This document shows positions 1-8,113 of a stretch of 32,294 nucleotides of DNA, piece after piece. Both the position numbers and the translations under genes were made by a program. Under the pieces are notes generated by a model that had not been told where the DNA came from, ran no database searches, and was given only the letters and a program-made list of their open reading frames with translations. Each line of letters starts with the position of its first letter. The first letter of the stretch is position 1. Location of the stretch: the NCBI GenBank assembly GCA_016213575.1, contig JACRAB010000012.1, forward strand, positions 1 to 32,294. Direction: 5' to 3'. This stretch comes from Actinomycetota bacterium (GTDB lineage Bacteria > Actinomycetota > Actinomycetes > Actinomycetales > Kineosporiaceae).

Positions 1-312
1 GCGGGGATGCCCGGCAGCCGGCGCTTCGACGACCTGCGCCGCGACCCCCGGGTGGCGATCCACTCCGGCTCCGACGACCCGCACGAGTGGTCCGGCGACG
101 CCAAGGTCTCGGGGACGGCCGTCGAGCTCACCGACCCGCAGGTGCACGCGGCCTACCGGGCGTCGCTCGACCAGGTGCCGCCCGGCCCGTTCGAGCTGTT
201 CCGGATCGACGTCGACGAGGCGACCCTCGTCCGCCTCAGCGACGACCGGGAGGCCCTCGTCGTGGAGACGTGGCGGCCCGGCCGGCCGGTGCTGCGGATC
301 CGGCGGAGCTGA
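1..312 (+). CDS. Pyridoxamine 5'-phosphate oxidase-family protein, C-terminal part (truncated at window edge)
   Basis: Frame is open from base 1 (AGMPGSRRFDDLRRDPRVAIHSGS...) to TGA at 310-312; looks like a PPOX-type flavin-binding fold protein. 5' end is outside the window. Confidence 0.6.
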   Translation, partial: AGMPGSRRFDDLRRDPRVAIHSGSDDPHEWSGDAKVSGTAVELTDPQVHAAYRASLDQVPPGPFELFRIDVDEATLVRLSDDREALVVETWRPGRPVLRIRRS

Positions 313-331
313 GCCCGCCGGTCCGCAGGTC

Positions 332-1288
332 TCAGACCTGGTCGAGGACGTCGAGGACGAGCACCCGGGCGTGGGTCGTGGAGGTCGCGGGCAGGACGGC
401 GACCGCCCGGCTGCCGACCCCGGCCGCCTCGAGAGCCGGGACGGTCTGGAGCACGGCGCGGCCCGGCATGAGCACCGGGGAGCCGCCCCACGTGGAGTTC
501 ACCGTACGGCCGGTCTCGCCGTCGACCTCGAGGAGCTGGACGACGAGGGTCCGCTTCGCGTCGACCGGGTCCCCGGCACCCTCGACGAGCAGCCGGGACC
601 GGCGCTTCTTCGACGTCCCCACCGCCACGACCGACGTCACCGTCGGCGCCTTGCCGGGCGCCCCGACGACCGTCGGGTAGCCGCCGCCCGACCCGGCACG
701 GACGGCGGTGCCCGCGCCTGCGCCGTCCGGCTCGACGACGTCCACGACGTCGAGCACGACCGCCACCGGACCCTTCGCCCCGGCGGCACCGGGGGCCCAC
801 CCGTCGCCGGAGGGGGCGACGACGAGCAGCCGGGAACCGGCCCGCCGGCCGACGACCACCTTCGCCCAGGCGTCGGAGGCCTTCGGGCCCGCGACGCCGA
901 GCCGGGGCAGCCCGCGCGCCCAGGTGTCGTCGAGGGTCGCGGACGGTGCCCCGCCGCTCCCCCACGACTGCACGTGGAACCCGGTGACGACGAGGTCACC
1001 GGCCCGCACGACCGGGCCCTTGCCCGCCGAGAGCACCTCGACGGCGGGCTCGGCCGGGGCGGCCGCCCCGCCGGCCACGCCGACCGCGGGAGCCTTGCCG
1101 AAGCCGCCGGTCACGGTGACCCCGAGCCGGGTCACCGTGGGCCCCTTCGGGGCCGCGGAGCCGGACGGGGCCGCCGCGGCGGACGCCCCCGCCGCGGCGG
1201 CGGTCCCTCCGGTGCCCGCGGCACCGTCCGAGCACGCCGCGAGTGCCGCCGCCAGCGCGACGGCGCCCGCGAGGTGCCGCAGCCTCAT
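332..1288 (-). CDS. Lipoprotein with FKBP-type peptidyl-prolyl isomerase-like domain
   Basis: MRLRHLAGAVALAAALAACSDG lipobox; body resembles FKBP lipoproteins (GKGPVVRAGDLVVTGFHVQSW...LDDTWARG...GSRLLVVAPSGDGW...VVLDVVDV). Start ATG at 1286-1288 overlaps the upstream gene's stop (ATGA). Confidence 0.7.
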   Translation of the reverse strand: MRLRHLAGAVALAAALAACSDGAAGTGGTAAAAGASAAAAPSGSAAPKGPTVTRLGVTVTGGFGKAPAVGVAGGAAAPAEPAVEVLSAGKGPVVRAGDLVVTGFHVQSWGSGGAPSATLDDTWARGLPRLGVAGPKASDAWAKVVVGRRAGSRLLVVAPSGDGWAPGAAGAKGPVAVVLDVVDVVEPDGAGAGTAVRAGSGGGYPTVVGAPGKAPTVTSVVAVGTSKKRRSRLLVEGAGDPVDAKRTLVVQLLEVDGETGRTVNSTWGGSPVLMPGRAVLQTVPALEAAGVGSRAVAVLPATSTTHARVLVLDVLDQV

Positions 1289-4200
1289 CGACCGTTCACG
1301 GCGTTCGACCGGGACGAGCGCGGACCCGTGCCGAGCCCGTTGATCGCCTCCACCTGGAACCGGTAGATCCCGGCCACCGGCAGCGGCATGTTGTACGACG
1401 TCGACGACGCGGACCGGACCGAGGACACGACCGTCTGGAGCACCGTGGCGTTGGTCGCCGTGGAGCTCATCCGGTGCGCGACGACCCGGTAGCCCGTGAT
1501 CGCGGAGCCCCCGTTGCTCGACGGCGCCGTCCAGCGCGCCGTCGCGGTGACCGACCCGCCGCTGGCCCCGGCCGCCGCCGTCCCGATCGGCGGCGCGCCC
1601 GGCACGGTCGCCGGGGTCACCGCGTTCGAGCGGGGGCTGTACGTCCCCGTGCCCGCGGCGTTGACCGCCCGGACCCGGAAGTCGTACGCGGTGCCGTTCG
1701 TGAGCCCCGGGAAGACCAGGCTCGTCGCACCCGCCGGTGCGTTCTGCACGGTGCCGACGACGGTGGTCGTCCCGGCGCGCCGGGCCTGCACCTGGTACCG
1801 CGTGATGGGCGAGCCGCCGTCGTTCGCGGGCGGCGTCCACCGCACGGTCGCCGACGCGTTGCCGCGCGTCGCCGTGCCGATGGTGGGCACCCCGGGCGCC
1901 GTCGCCGGCGCGGTCGTCACGACCTGGTTCGACTCCGCCGAGAACGCGCTCGTGAGCCCGTCCGCGTTGATCGCGGCGACCTGGAACGTGTACGTGAAGC
2001 CGGGGTCGAGACCGGTGACGGTCGCCGAGGTGCCCGGGGCCACGTTCGTGGCGAACACCGGGATGCCCGACAGCACCGCCTGGATCTCGTAGCCCGTGAT
2101 CGCCGAGCCGCCGGTGTCGGTCGGCGGCGTCCACGAGACCGTCGCCGACGTCGGCCCGGCGAGGGCCGCCGTGCCGATGACCGGGGCGGCCGGCGGGCCG
2201 ACCGGGGTCACCGGGCCGAAGGCGACCGAGTTCGCGCTGGGCCCGGCCGCGTTGACCGACCGGACGACGACGGTCACCGGGGTGCCGTTCGTCAGCCCGG
2301 TGATCGTCACCGAGGCCGCGGCGCCGTCCGCCGTCGCCGAGCCCACGACCGTGGTGCCGACGAGCGCGTCAGCCTCGAAGGCCGTGAACGGGGAGCCGCC
2401 GTTCGGCAGGAAGCTCACCGTGACGGAGCCCGGACCGGCCACGGCGTCCGTGATCGTCGGCGCCGCCGGCGCCACCGGAACGGCCGGCGGGGCGAGCTCC
2501 TCGAAGGCCACGCAGACGCCGTTCACGTCCGTCGCCGTGCAGAAGCGCAGCTTCTCGATGTTCCACAGCGTGTCGGTGCCGTCGGCGTTGCGACCGCCAC
2601 CGCCGCCGCCACCGCCACCGCCGCCACCGCCGCCACCGCCGCCGACGACCCCGAGCTGGGTGACGATGACGGAGCCGTCGGCCTTGGTGCGGATCTGGTA
2701 GCTCGTCGACGGCAGCGAGAACATCGCGATGTCGCAGTTCGTCGCGGTGGCGCCGAGGTCGCAGTCCGGGGCCGCACCGGTGGACGCCGTGACGCCCATC
2801 GGGGCGCCGGCCGGGTCGACGAGCTCGCGGACCACGACGAGCTGGGCCTGCTTGACGGCGCCGGAGAAGATCGCCTGCTGCAGCGTGGTGTTCGCCGTCG
2901 TGCCGGGCCCGAAGCTGCCGCCCGACTTCTTGTTCTTGCCCTCGATGAGGTCGGTCCAGCCGAGCTCGGTGGCCGTGGGCTTCCCGGCGTTGTCGAGCGT
3001 GCGGACGCTGATGCGGACCTGCAGCGCGTGGTCGCCGTCGATGATGTCGTCGGCGGAACGGCCCTCGATGAGGTCGCTGCCGGCGCCGCCGAGGAGGATG
3101 TCGCCCTCGGCCCACACCAGGCCCTCGCCGTTCTTCGGCGCGGGGCCCGGGTTCGCCGGATCCGGCGCACCCGTCAGCGGGCAGCGCCCCGCCGCGGACG
3201 CCGCGACGAGCGGCGGCAGCTCGGTCGGGAAGACCTGCACGAGCCGGTCGAGACCGGTGATCCGGGCGACGCCGGTGGGGTCGAGCGCGTTGCAGCCGCT
3301 GAAGCCGCCGCCGGCGATGTCCTTCGGCGCCACCGTCGATCCCCGGAGGGTGTCGTTGAAGCGCGACCCGGAGTCGGCCTCCATCTCGTCCCAGCGGTCG
3401 CGGTTCACGACGACCTGGAGCGGGAGCGGGCCGAGGTTGCGGTTGATCTCGAGGTCGTCGTCCGCCCCGACGGTGTCGTACTGGTGGAACGCCCAGTCGA
3501 AGCCCGCCGAACCGGCGTTGCGGTCGATCGCGGCGTTCTGGGCCATGAGGTCGTCGCCGCCCTCACCGTCGTAGTCGTTCTCGCCGACCTGGCCGACGAA
3601 GACCTCGTTGCCCGGCATCGTCTCGGCCGGGTCGTCGAAGAACGGCGCCCCGTGGTCGCCCTGGAGCAGGTCCTGGCCGGAGCCGCCCTGGATCCAGTCG
3701 TCGCCGCCGTCGCCGAAGACGACGTCCGCGCCCTGACCCGCGAGGACGAAGTCGTTGCCCTCACCGGCGAAGGTCTCGTTGTCGTTCGCACCGCCGTTGA
3801 CGAGGTCGCTGCCGTCGCCGCCCATGGCGATGTCGTCGCCGGGCCCGAGGTCGATGGCGTCGTCGCCGGGGCCGCCCTTGAGGACGTCGAGGCCGCCGAA
3901 GTCGGTGATCTTGTCGTCGCCGTCGCCGCCGAGCACGACGTCGTCACCGGCCTGGGCGTCGATGACGTCGTCGCCCTCGTCGCCCCACACGGTGTCGTTG
4001 TCGACGCCGCCCTTGACCCGGTCGACCCCGGCCGTGCCGTTGTAGACGGCCTGGCCGTTGATGCCCGCCGGGTCGACGCCGTTGTTGTTCTGCTTGTAGG
4101 CGAGCGTGCCGTCCGGGCTGCGGACGAGGAGCTTGCGCTCGTCGCACTCGCTGTTCGGGTCGTCCGTGACGTTCGCGCCGTCCGCGTCCCAGCCGGCGAC

Positions 4201-7152
4201 CGTGCCGGCGAGGTTCTTCAGCTCGAACTTGCAGTCCGCGGTCGCGAAGACGTCGGCCTTGAGGGTGTGCGTCCCCGTCGTGTTCCGCATGATCATCTCG
4301 GCGAACGAGTTGCCCTCGAGCTGGCTGCGCAGGTTCATGCCCGGCGTGCGGCCGAGGTAGTAGAACCGGTCGCTCTCCTGGAGCAGCTCCATCTGCGTCT
4401 GGAAGACGTAGTTGTTCGTCGAGCCGAGGAGGCCGCCGTTGATGTTCGTCTGCTCGGCGAGACCGCCGATCCACAGGTCGACGTCGTCCAGACCGGTCGT
4501 CGTCACGCCGTCCGCGTCGTTCGTCCAGTCCTTGGCCGGGACCGCGGGGGTGTTGTCCGCGCACTCCGGCGACGGGGTCGCGGTGTCGCAGTCGGTCCCG
4601 GGCAGGCCGTCCTGGCCGGGGCCGGCGTCCACGCCGTTGTAGCGGGCGCCGAAGAGGAACGCCTGGGCGTCCGGCGGCGAGACGTCGGTCGGCCGCGGGT
4701 CGACGAGGAGGCGGGCGGCCTCGCGGCGGTCGGCCATCGTCGTCTTGCTCGTGATCGACGGGTGCGTGCCGTAGGCGGCGACGAAGTTCACCAGGCTCGA
4801 GGGGTGCTTGAGGTGCTGGCCGAAGTCCGCCCAGCTCTCGTACGGCGCCACCTGCGGGTCACCGGTCTCGGCGTTCAGCGCCCGCCGGAACCGGTTGAGC
4901 GGCGGGACGCCGGCGTCCCGGGCCCGTGCCAGGTTGAGGGTCGCGAGGTCGAGCGGCAGCCCGAGCAGGTTGTTCCGCAGCGCCTCGGTGACGAACTCGT
5001 CGATCTCGTTGGCCGTCTGGTCGACCGAGCCCATGACGATCGCGCCCGCGGCCGCCTGCGGGGTGTACGCCGTCCCCGGAGCCTTGTCGAAGTACTCCGG
5101 CGGGTTGAGGAACGCCGTGAGCAGGGGCAGCGAGTTGTCCACCGTCGAGCCGTTGCCGAGCTCGTCGTGCCGCGCGACGTCCTCGTCGAGCATCGAGTGC
5201 CCGAACCGGTAGACGGCGTGCGCGAACTCGGCCTTGACCGCCGGGTTGAGGTCCGGCGAGTAGACGTGGAACACCCGGATCGCCGGCTGCACCTTGCGAC
5301 CGAACTCCTCGAAGACGAGGTGCTGGTACTCCATCTCCGTGACGAAGCGCGCCGCCTGGAAGAGCCGCTCGCCGTAGCTGAAGGTCGTCGGCTTCGTCGG
5401 GTCGTTCGTCGCGCAGCCGACGGCGCAGTTCGTGGCCTTGTAGAGCGCCTGGAGGTCCGCGCTCGCCGGCAGCGTCTTGGTGTCGAACTCCTCGACGAGC
5501 CGGTCGTGCTCGGAGTGGAACACCTGGTGCACCGCGGACAGGGCGATGTTCTCGTTGCAGCGCCCGTCGCCGCACGCGAAGTGCGAGGCGAGCAGCTCGT
5601 CGTCGTACGTGCCGGCGGGCTGGGGCGCCCCGGGCGCGGAGGCGTCCGAGTCGGTGTCCGGCGTCGGCCAGGTGTCCGGCACGCCGTTGTGGTTGGTGTC
5701 CTGCTCGCTCGGGTCGGCGTTGTGCGCGATGTCCGTGAGGAACGGGGTGTGGAAGTGGACGACGTCCGCCGGCACCGGGACCGTCTCGTCGGCCTGCGTC
5801 GCCGGGTCGTCGAGGACGCCCTCGACGAACGTGCCGCCCGCCGTCACGTACTGCGGCAGACCGTTCGGGCCCAGCACGAGGTTGCCGTACGGGTCGGTGC
5901 GCAGCATCGGGACGTCGAGGACGTCGCGGTCCGTGAGGCGCATGCCGAACAGGTCGTGGGCCTGCTTCTTGACGGCGGCCCACGTCGAGATGCCGCCGCG
6001 CATGTCCGGCGACCCGGTGTACGTGGCGCCCGCGCCGAGGCCGGTGAGGAACTCGCCGGTGGCGACCGGGCTCTTCGTCGCGGTCTGGACGTACTCCCGC
6101 AGGAACGCCTGGTGCGACGCGTGCGAGGTGTACGTCTGCGACTGGTCGATCCAGGGGCTGTCGGTGTTGTCGGCGTCCTGGACGTCGTCCGAGGTGTTGA
6201 GCTGGCCGTCGGGCCCGGGCTGATTCTGGGCCCGGGTGAGCACCATGAAGGCCCGCGTGCTCGGGACCTCGTCGCCGGTGTTCGGCTTCGCGTCCGGGCC
6301 GACGGTCCGCAGCGGGTCGTCGGCGGCGAGCGGCACGTAGACCGTGCCGCTGCCCTTCACGGTCTGGTCGACGCCGTGGTCGAAGAACTGGCCGAAGAAC
6401 GTGAAGAAGCTGTTGTAGGGCGGCGACAGGCCGACGTCCGTCGTGATGTTGGGGATGAAGAGCGTCTTGCCGGGCGGCGTGCAGCCGGACGGCTGACCGT
6501 TGCTGTCACAGGGGATCGCGCTCGGGTCCGGGTCCTGCGAACGGGCCGGGTGCAGCGCGGCGTCCACGGCGGCGGGGTTCGTCACCGTCTGGTCGGAGAT
6601 GAGGTTGCTGATGGTGCGGGGCTCGCTGTCGTAAACGACGTTGCCCTGGTTCTTCTGCTTGTACGACGTGGAGGCGGCGGGCGGGAACCCGGCGGGGCTG
6701 CCCTCGGCGTCCTGGAAGAGCGGCGCGACGAGGCGCGGGAAGGGCTGGTCCGCGGCGGCGTAGGTCTCCCGGCCCGCGAAGAGGTTGTTGCACGCGCCGT
6801 CGACGGTGCGCAGTCCGTAGGCGGTGAGCCGGTCCGGGACCTGGTCGGCGGCCGGGCCGACGAGGGACTGGCAGTACCAGGGGTCCTTCGCCGCGTCGGG
6901 GTTCGCCGGGATCGTCCCGTCGGTGCCCAGGTAGGCCCGCGAGTGCCGCTCGGCGATCTTGATCTGCTTGAGGATGTAGGTCAGGTCCCCGGAGGTCACC
7001 GTGAAGCCGGCGCCCACCGGCGTCGCGGCACGGGCGTTGCCCGCGGCGAGGTTCGCGCCCGTGAGCGCGACGACCGCGCACAGCACGAAGCCGACGGCGG
7101 CCCTGGTCCGGTGGTGCTTCAAGTGCTCGACGACGCGCGCCCCTGCGCTCAT
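1285..7152 (-). CDS. Secreted animal-type heme peroxidase with RTX calcium-binding repeats, poly-Gly linker and C-terminal fibronectin type III domains
   Basis: 1955 aa; N-terminal hydrophobic signal (RTRAAVGFVLCAVVALTGANLAAGNARA); distal-His motif FFGQFFDHGVDQ; proximal-His motif AVYRFGHSMLDE; RTX nonapeptides (GGDGDDKI, GGPGDDAIDLG, GGDGSDLVNGG); about four FN3-like modules at the C-terminus (e.g. ATVSWTPPTDTGGSAITGYEIQA). Confidence 0.93.
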   Translation of the reverse strand: MSAGARVVEHLKHHRTRAAVGFVLCAVVALTGANLAAGNARAATPVGAGFTVTSGDLTYILKQIKIAERHSRAYLGTDGTIPANPDAAKDPWYCQSLVGPAADQVPDRLTAYGLRTVDGACNNLFAGRETYAAADQPFPRLVAPLFQDAEGSPAGFPPAASTSYKQKNQGNVVYDSEPRTISNLISDQTVTNPAAVDAALHPARSQDPDPSAIPCDSNGQPSGCTPPGKTLFIPNITTDVGLSPPYNSFFTFFGQFFDHGVDQTVKGSGTVYVPLAADDPLRTVGPDAKPNTGDEVPSTRAFMVLTRAQNQPGPDGQLNTSDDVQDADNTDSPWIDQSQTYTSHASHQAFLREYVQTATKSPVATGEFLTGLGAGATYTGSPDMRGGISTWAAVKKQAHDLFGMRLTDRDVLDVPMLRTDPYGNLVLGPNGLPQYVTAGGTFVEGVLDDPATQADETVPVPADVVHFHTPFLTDIAHNADPSEQDTNHNGVPDTWPTPDTDSDASAPGAPQPAGTYDDELLASHFACGDGRCNENIALSAVHQVFHSEHDRLVEEFDTKTLPASADLQALYKATNCAVGCATNDPTKPTTFSYGERLFQAARFVTEMEYQHLVFEEFGRKVQPAIRVFHVYSPDLNPAVKAEFAHAVYRFGHSMLDEDVARHDELGNGSTVDNSLPLLTAFLNPPEYFDKAPGTAYTPQAAAGAIVMGSVDQTANEIDEFVTEALRNNLLGLPLDLATLNLARARDAGVPPLNRFRRALNAETGDPQVAPYESWADFGQHLKHPSSLVNFVAAYGTHPSITSKTTMADRREAARLLVDPRPTDVSPPDAQAFLFGARYNGVDAGPGQDGLPGTDCDTATPSPECADNTPAVPAKDWTNDADGVTTTGLDDVDLWIGGLAEQTNINGGLLGSTNNYVFQTQMELLQESDRFYYLGRTPGMNLRSQLEGNSFAEMIMRNTTGTHTLKADVFATADCKFELKNLAGTVAGWDADGANVTDDPNSECDERKLLVRSPDGTLAYKQNNNGVDPAGINGQAVYNGTAGVDRVKGGVDNDTVWGDEGDDVIDAQAGDDVVLGGDGDDKITDFGGLDVLKGGPGDDAIDLGPGDDIAMGGDGSDLVNGGANDNETFAGEGNDFVLAGQGADVVFGDGGDDWIQGGSGQDLLQGDHGAPFFDDPAETMPGNEVFVGQVGENDYDGEGGDDLMAQNAAIDRNAGSAGFDWAFHQYDTVGADDDLEINRNLGPLPLQVVVNRDRWDEMEADSGSRFNDTLRGSTVAPKDIAGGGFSGCNALDPTGVARITGLDRLVQVFPTELPPLVAASAAGRCPLTGAPDPANPGPAPKNGEGLVWAEGDILLGGAGSDLIEGRSADDIIDGDHALQVRISVRTLDNAGKPTATELGWTDLIEGKNKKSGGSFGPGTTANTTLQQAIFSGAVKQAQLVVVRELVDPAGAPMGVTASTGAAPDCDLGATATNCDIAMFSLPSTSYQIRTKADGSVIVTQLGVVGGGGGGGGGGGGGGGGGRNADGTDTLWNIEKLRFCTATDVNGVCVAFEELAPPAVPVAPAAPTITDAVAGPGSVTVSFLPNGGSPFTAFEADALVGTTVVGSATADGAAASVTITGLTNGTPVTVVVRSVNAAGPSANSVAFGPVTPVGPPAAPVIGTAALAGPTSATVSWTPPTDTGGSAITGYEIQAVLSGIPVFATNVAPGTSATVTGLDPGFTYTFQVAAINADGLTSAFSAESNQVVTTAPATAPGVPTIGTATRGNASATVRWTPPANDGGSPITRYQVQARRAGTTTVVGTVQNAPAGATSLVFPGLTNGTAYDFRVRAVNAAGTGTYSPRSNAVTPATVPGAPPIGTAAAGASGGSVTATARWTAPSSNGGSAITGYRVVAHRMSSTATNATVLQTVVSSVRSASSTSYNMPLPVAGIYRFQVEAINGLGTGPRSSRSNAVNGR
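2593..2643 (-). repeat. Poly-glycine codon tract (about 17 GGC/GGT codons) in the heme peroxidase
   Basis: Plus strand accgccaccgccgccgccaccgcc...; translates as an uninterrupted Gly run between QLGVV and RNADGTDTLW. Confidence 0.9.
3648..4044 (-). repeat. RTX (GGxGxDxx) nonapeptide repeat block inside the heme peroxidase
   Basis: Translated minus strand: VKGGVDNDTVWGDEGDDVIDAQAGDDVVLGGDGDDKITDFGGLDVLKGGPGDDAIDLGPGDDIAMGGDGSDLVNGG... Confidence 0.9.
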
Positions 7153-7292
7153 GCCAGCCCCTTATGAAGGCACGACACATCAGGCCGAGGAGCGCGCAGG
7201 CTCCTCGGCCGGACGGTCGGCACTGCCCTACCCGTCCCCCGACGGGACGGTGCTGCCCGCGGTGCGCGACCTGCCCCGTCGCGCCGCCGTGG

Positions 7293-7324
7293 GCGGTGGT
7301 GCGGTGGTGCGGTGGTGCGGTGGT
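7293..7324. repeat. Octanucleotide tandem repeat GCGGTGGT x4 upstream of the heme peroxidase gene
   Basis: gcggtggt gcggtggt gcggtggt gcggtggt read directly; further degenerate units follow (gttcgggtggtgcggtgg). Confidence 0.9.
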
Positions 7325-7575
7325 GGTTCGGGTGGTGCGGTGGAACACGTCCTGGTGCCGATGGTGCGCAGTGGTTCTGAGGCCTCGCAGGGGTTCGTGT
7401 GATACCCCAGCCGTTCGGCCTATCGCCCCTTCGCGGGAGGACCTGGACAGACCTCCTGCGGATTGATGTTGATGTTGCCAGCCCAGGGAGGGGATGTTAC
7501 CCCCTAATGCTCGGGGGCACCTGTCACCCGAACGGCCGTCGCGGGGTCATCCGAACGGATGGCAAGGCACCGGTT

Positions 7576-8100
7576 TCACCCGACGGGACCCGTTGCTCCA
7601 CTAAATTTCCCGCCCTCGTCCTGGCGGCCCGGCCGCAGGGGCGGGCGGCGCAGCACCGGCGACAGGTAGCGGGCTCCCGGACCGGCCGCGCCGAGCTCGT
7701 CGTCGGGGTTGGACAGGGCGCACCGGCGCAGCGACAGGCAGCCGCAGCCGATGCAGCTGGTGAGCCCGTCGCGCAGCTTCTCGAGCGCCGCGATCTGCTC
7801 GTCGAGCCGCTCCCGCCAGGCCCGCGACAACCGCGCCCAGTCGGCCTTCGTCGGCGTCCGGCCGGCGGGCAGGGTGGCGAGCGCGTCGGCGATCTCCTCC
7901 AGCGTGAGCCCGACGTTCTGGGCCGCCCGGACGAAGGCGAGCCGGCGCAGCACGCTGCGGTGGAAGACCCGGTGCCCGCCCGCCGTCCGGGTCGCGCCGA
8001 GCAGTCCCCGGCTCTCGTAGTACCGCAGCGCGGACGGCGCCACCCCGGACCGTCGTGAGACCGCCCCCACCGTCAGCAGCTCGTCGCGCTCCCCCGGCAT
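7576..8100 (-). CDS. soxR: Redox-sensitive MerR-family transcriptional activator SoxR
   Basis: MerR N-terminus (LLTVGAVSRRSGVAPSALRYYESRGLL) plus SoxR-type [2Fe-2S] cysteine cluster CIGCGCLSLRRCALSNPDDELG. Confidence 0.92.
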   Translation of the reverse strand: MPGERDELLTVGAVSRRSGVAPSALRYYESRGLLGATRTAGGHRVFHRSVLRRLAFVRAAQNVGLTLEEIADALATLPAGRTPTKADWARLSRAWRERLDEQIAALEKLRDGLTSCIGCGCLSLRRCALSNPDDELGAAGPGARYLSPVLRRPPLRPGRQDEGGKFSGATGPVG

Positions 8101-8113
8101 CCGCCCCTCCTCG

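Noticed and set aside
1243-7167. 1974-aa plus-strand ORF antisense to the heme peroxidase
   Set aside because: Arg/Val/Asp/Glu/Ala-rich translation of a frame complementary to a well-supported gene; long antisense ORFs are a common high-GC codon-bias artefact.
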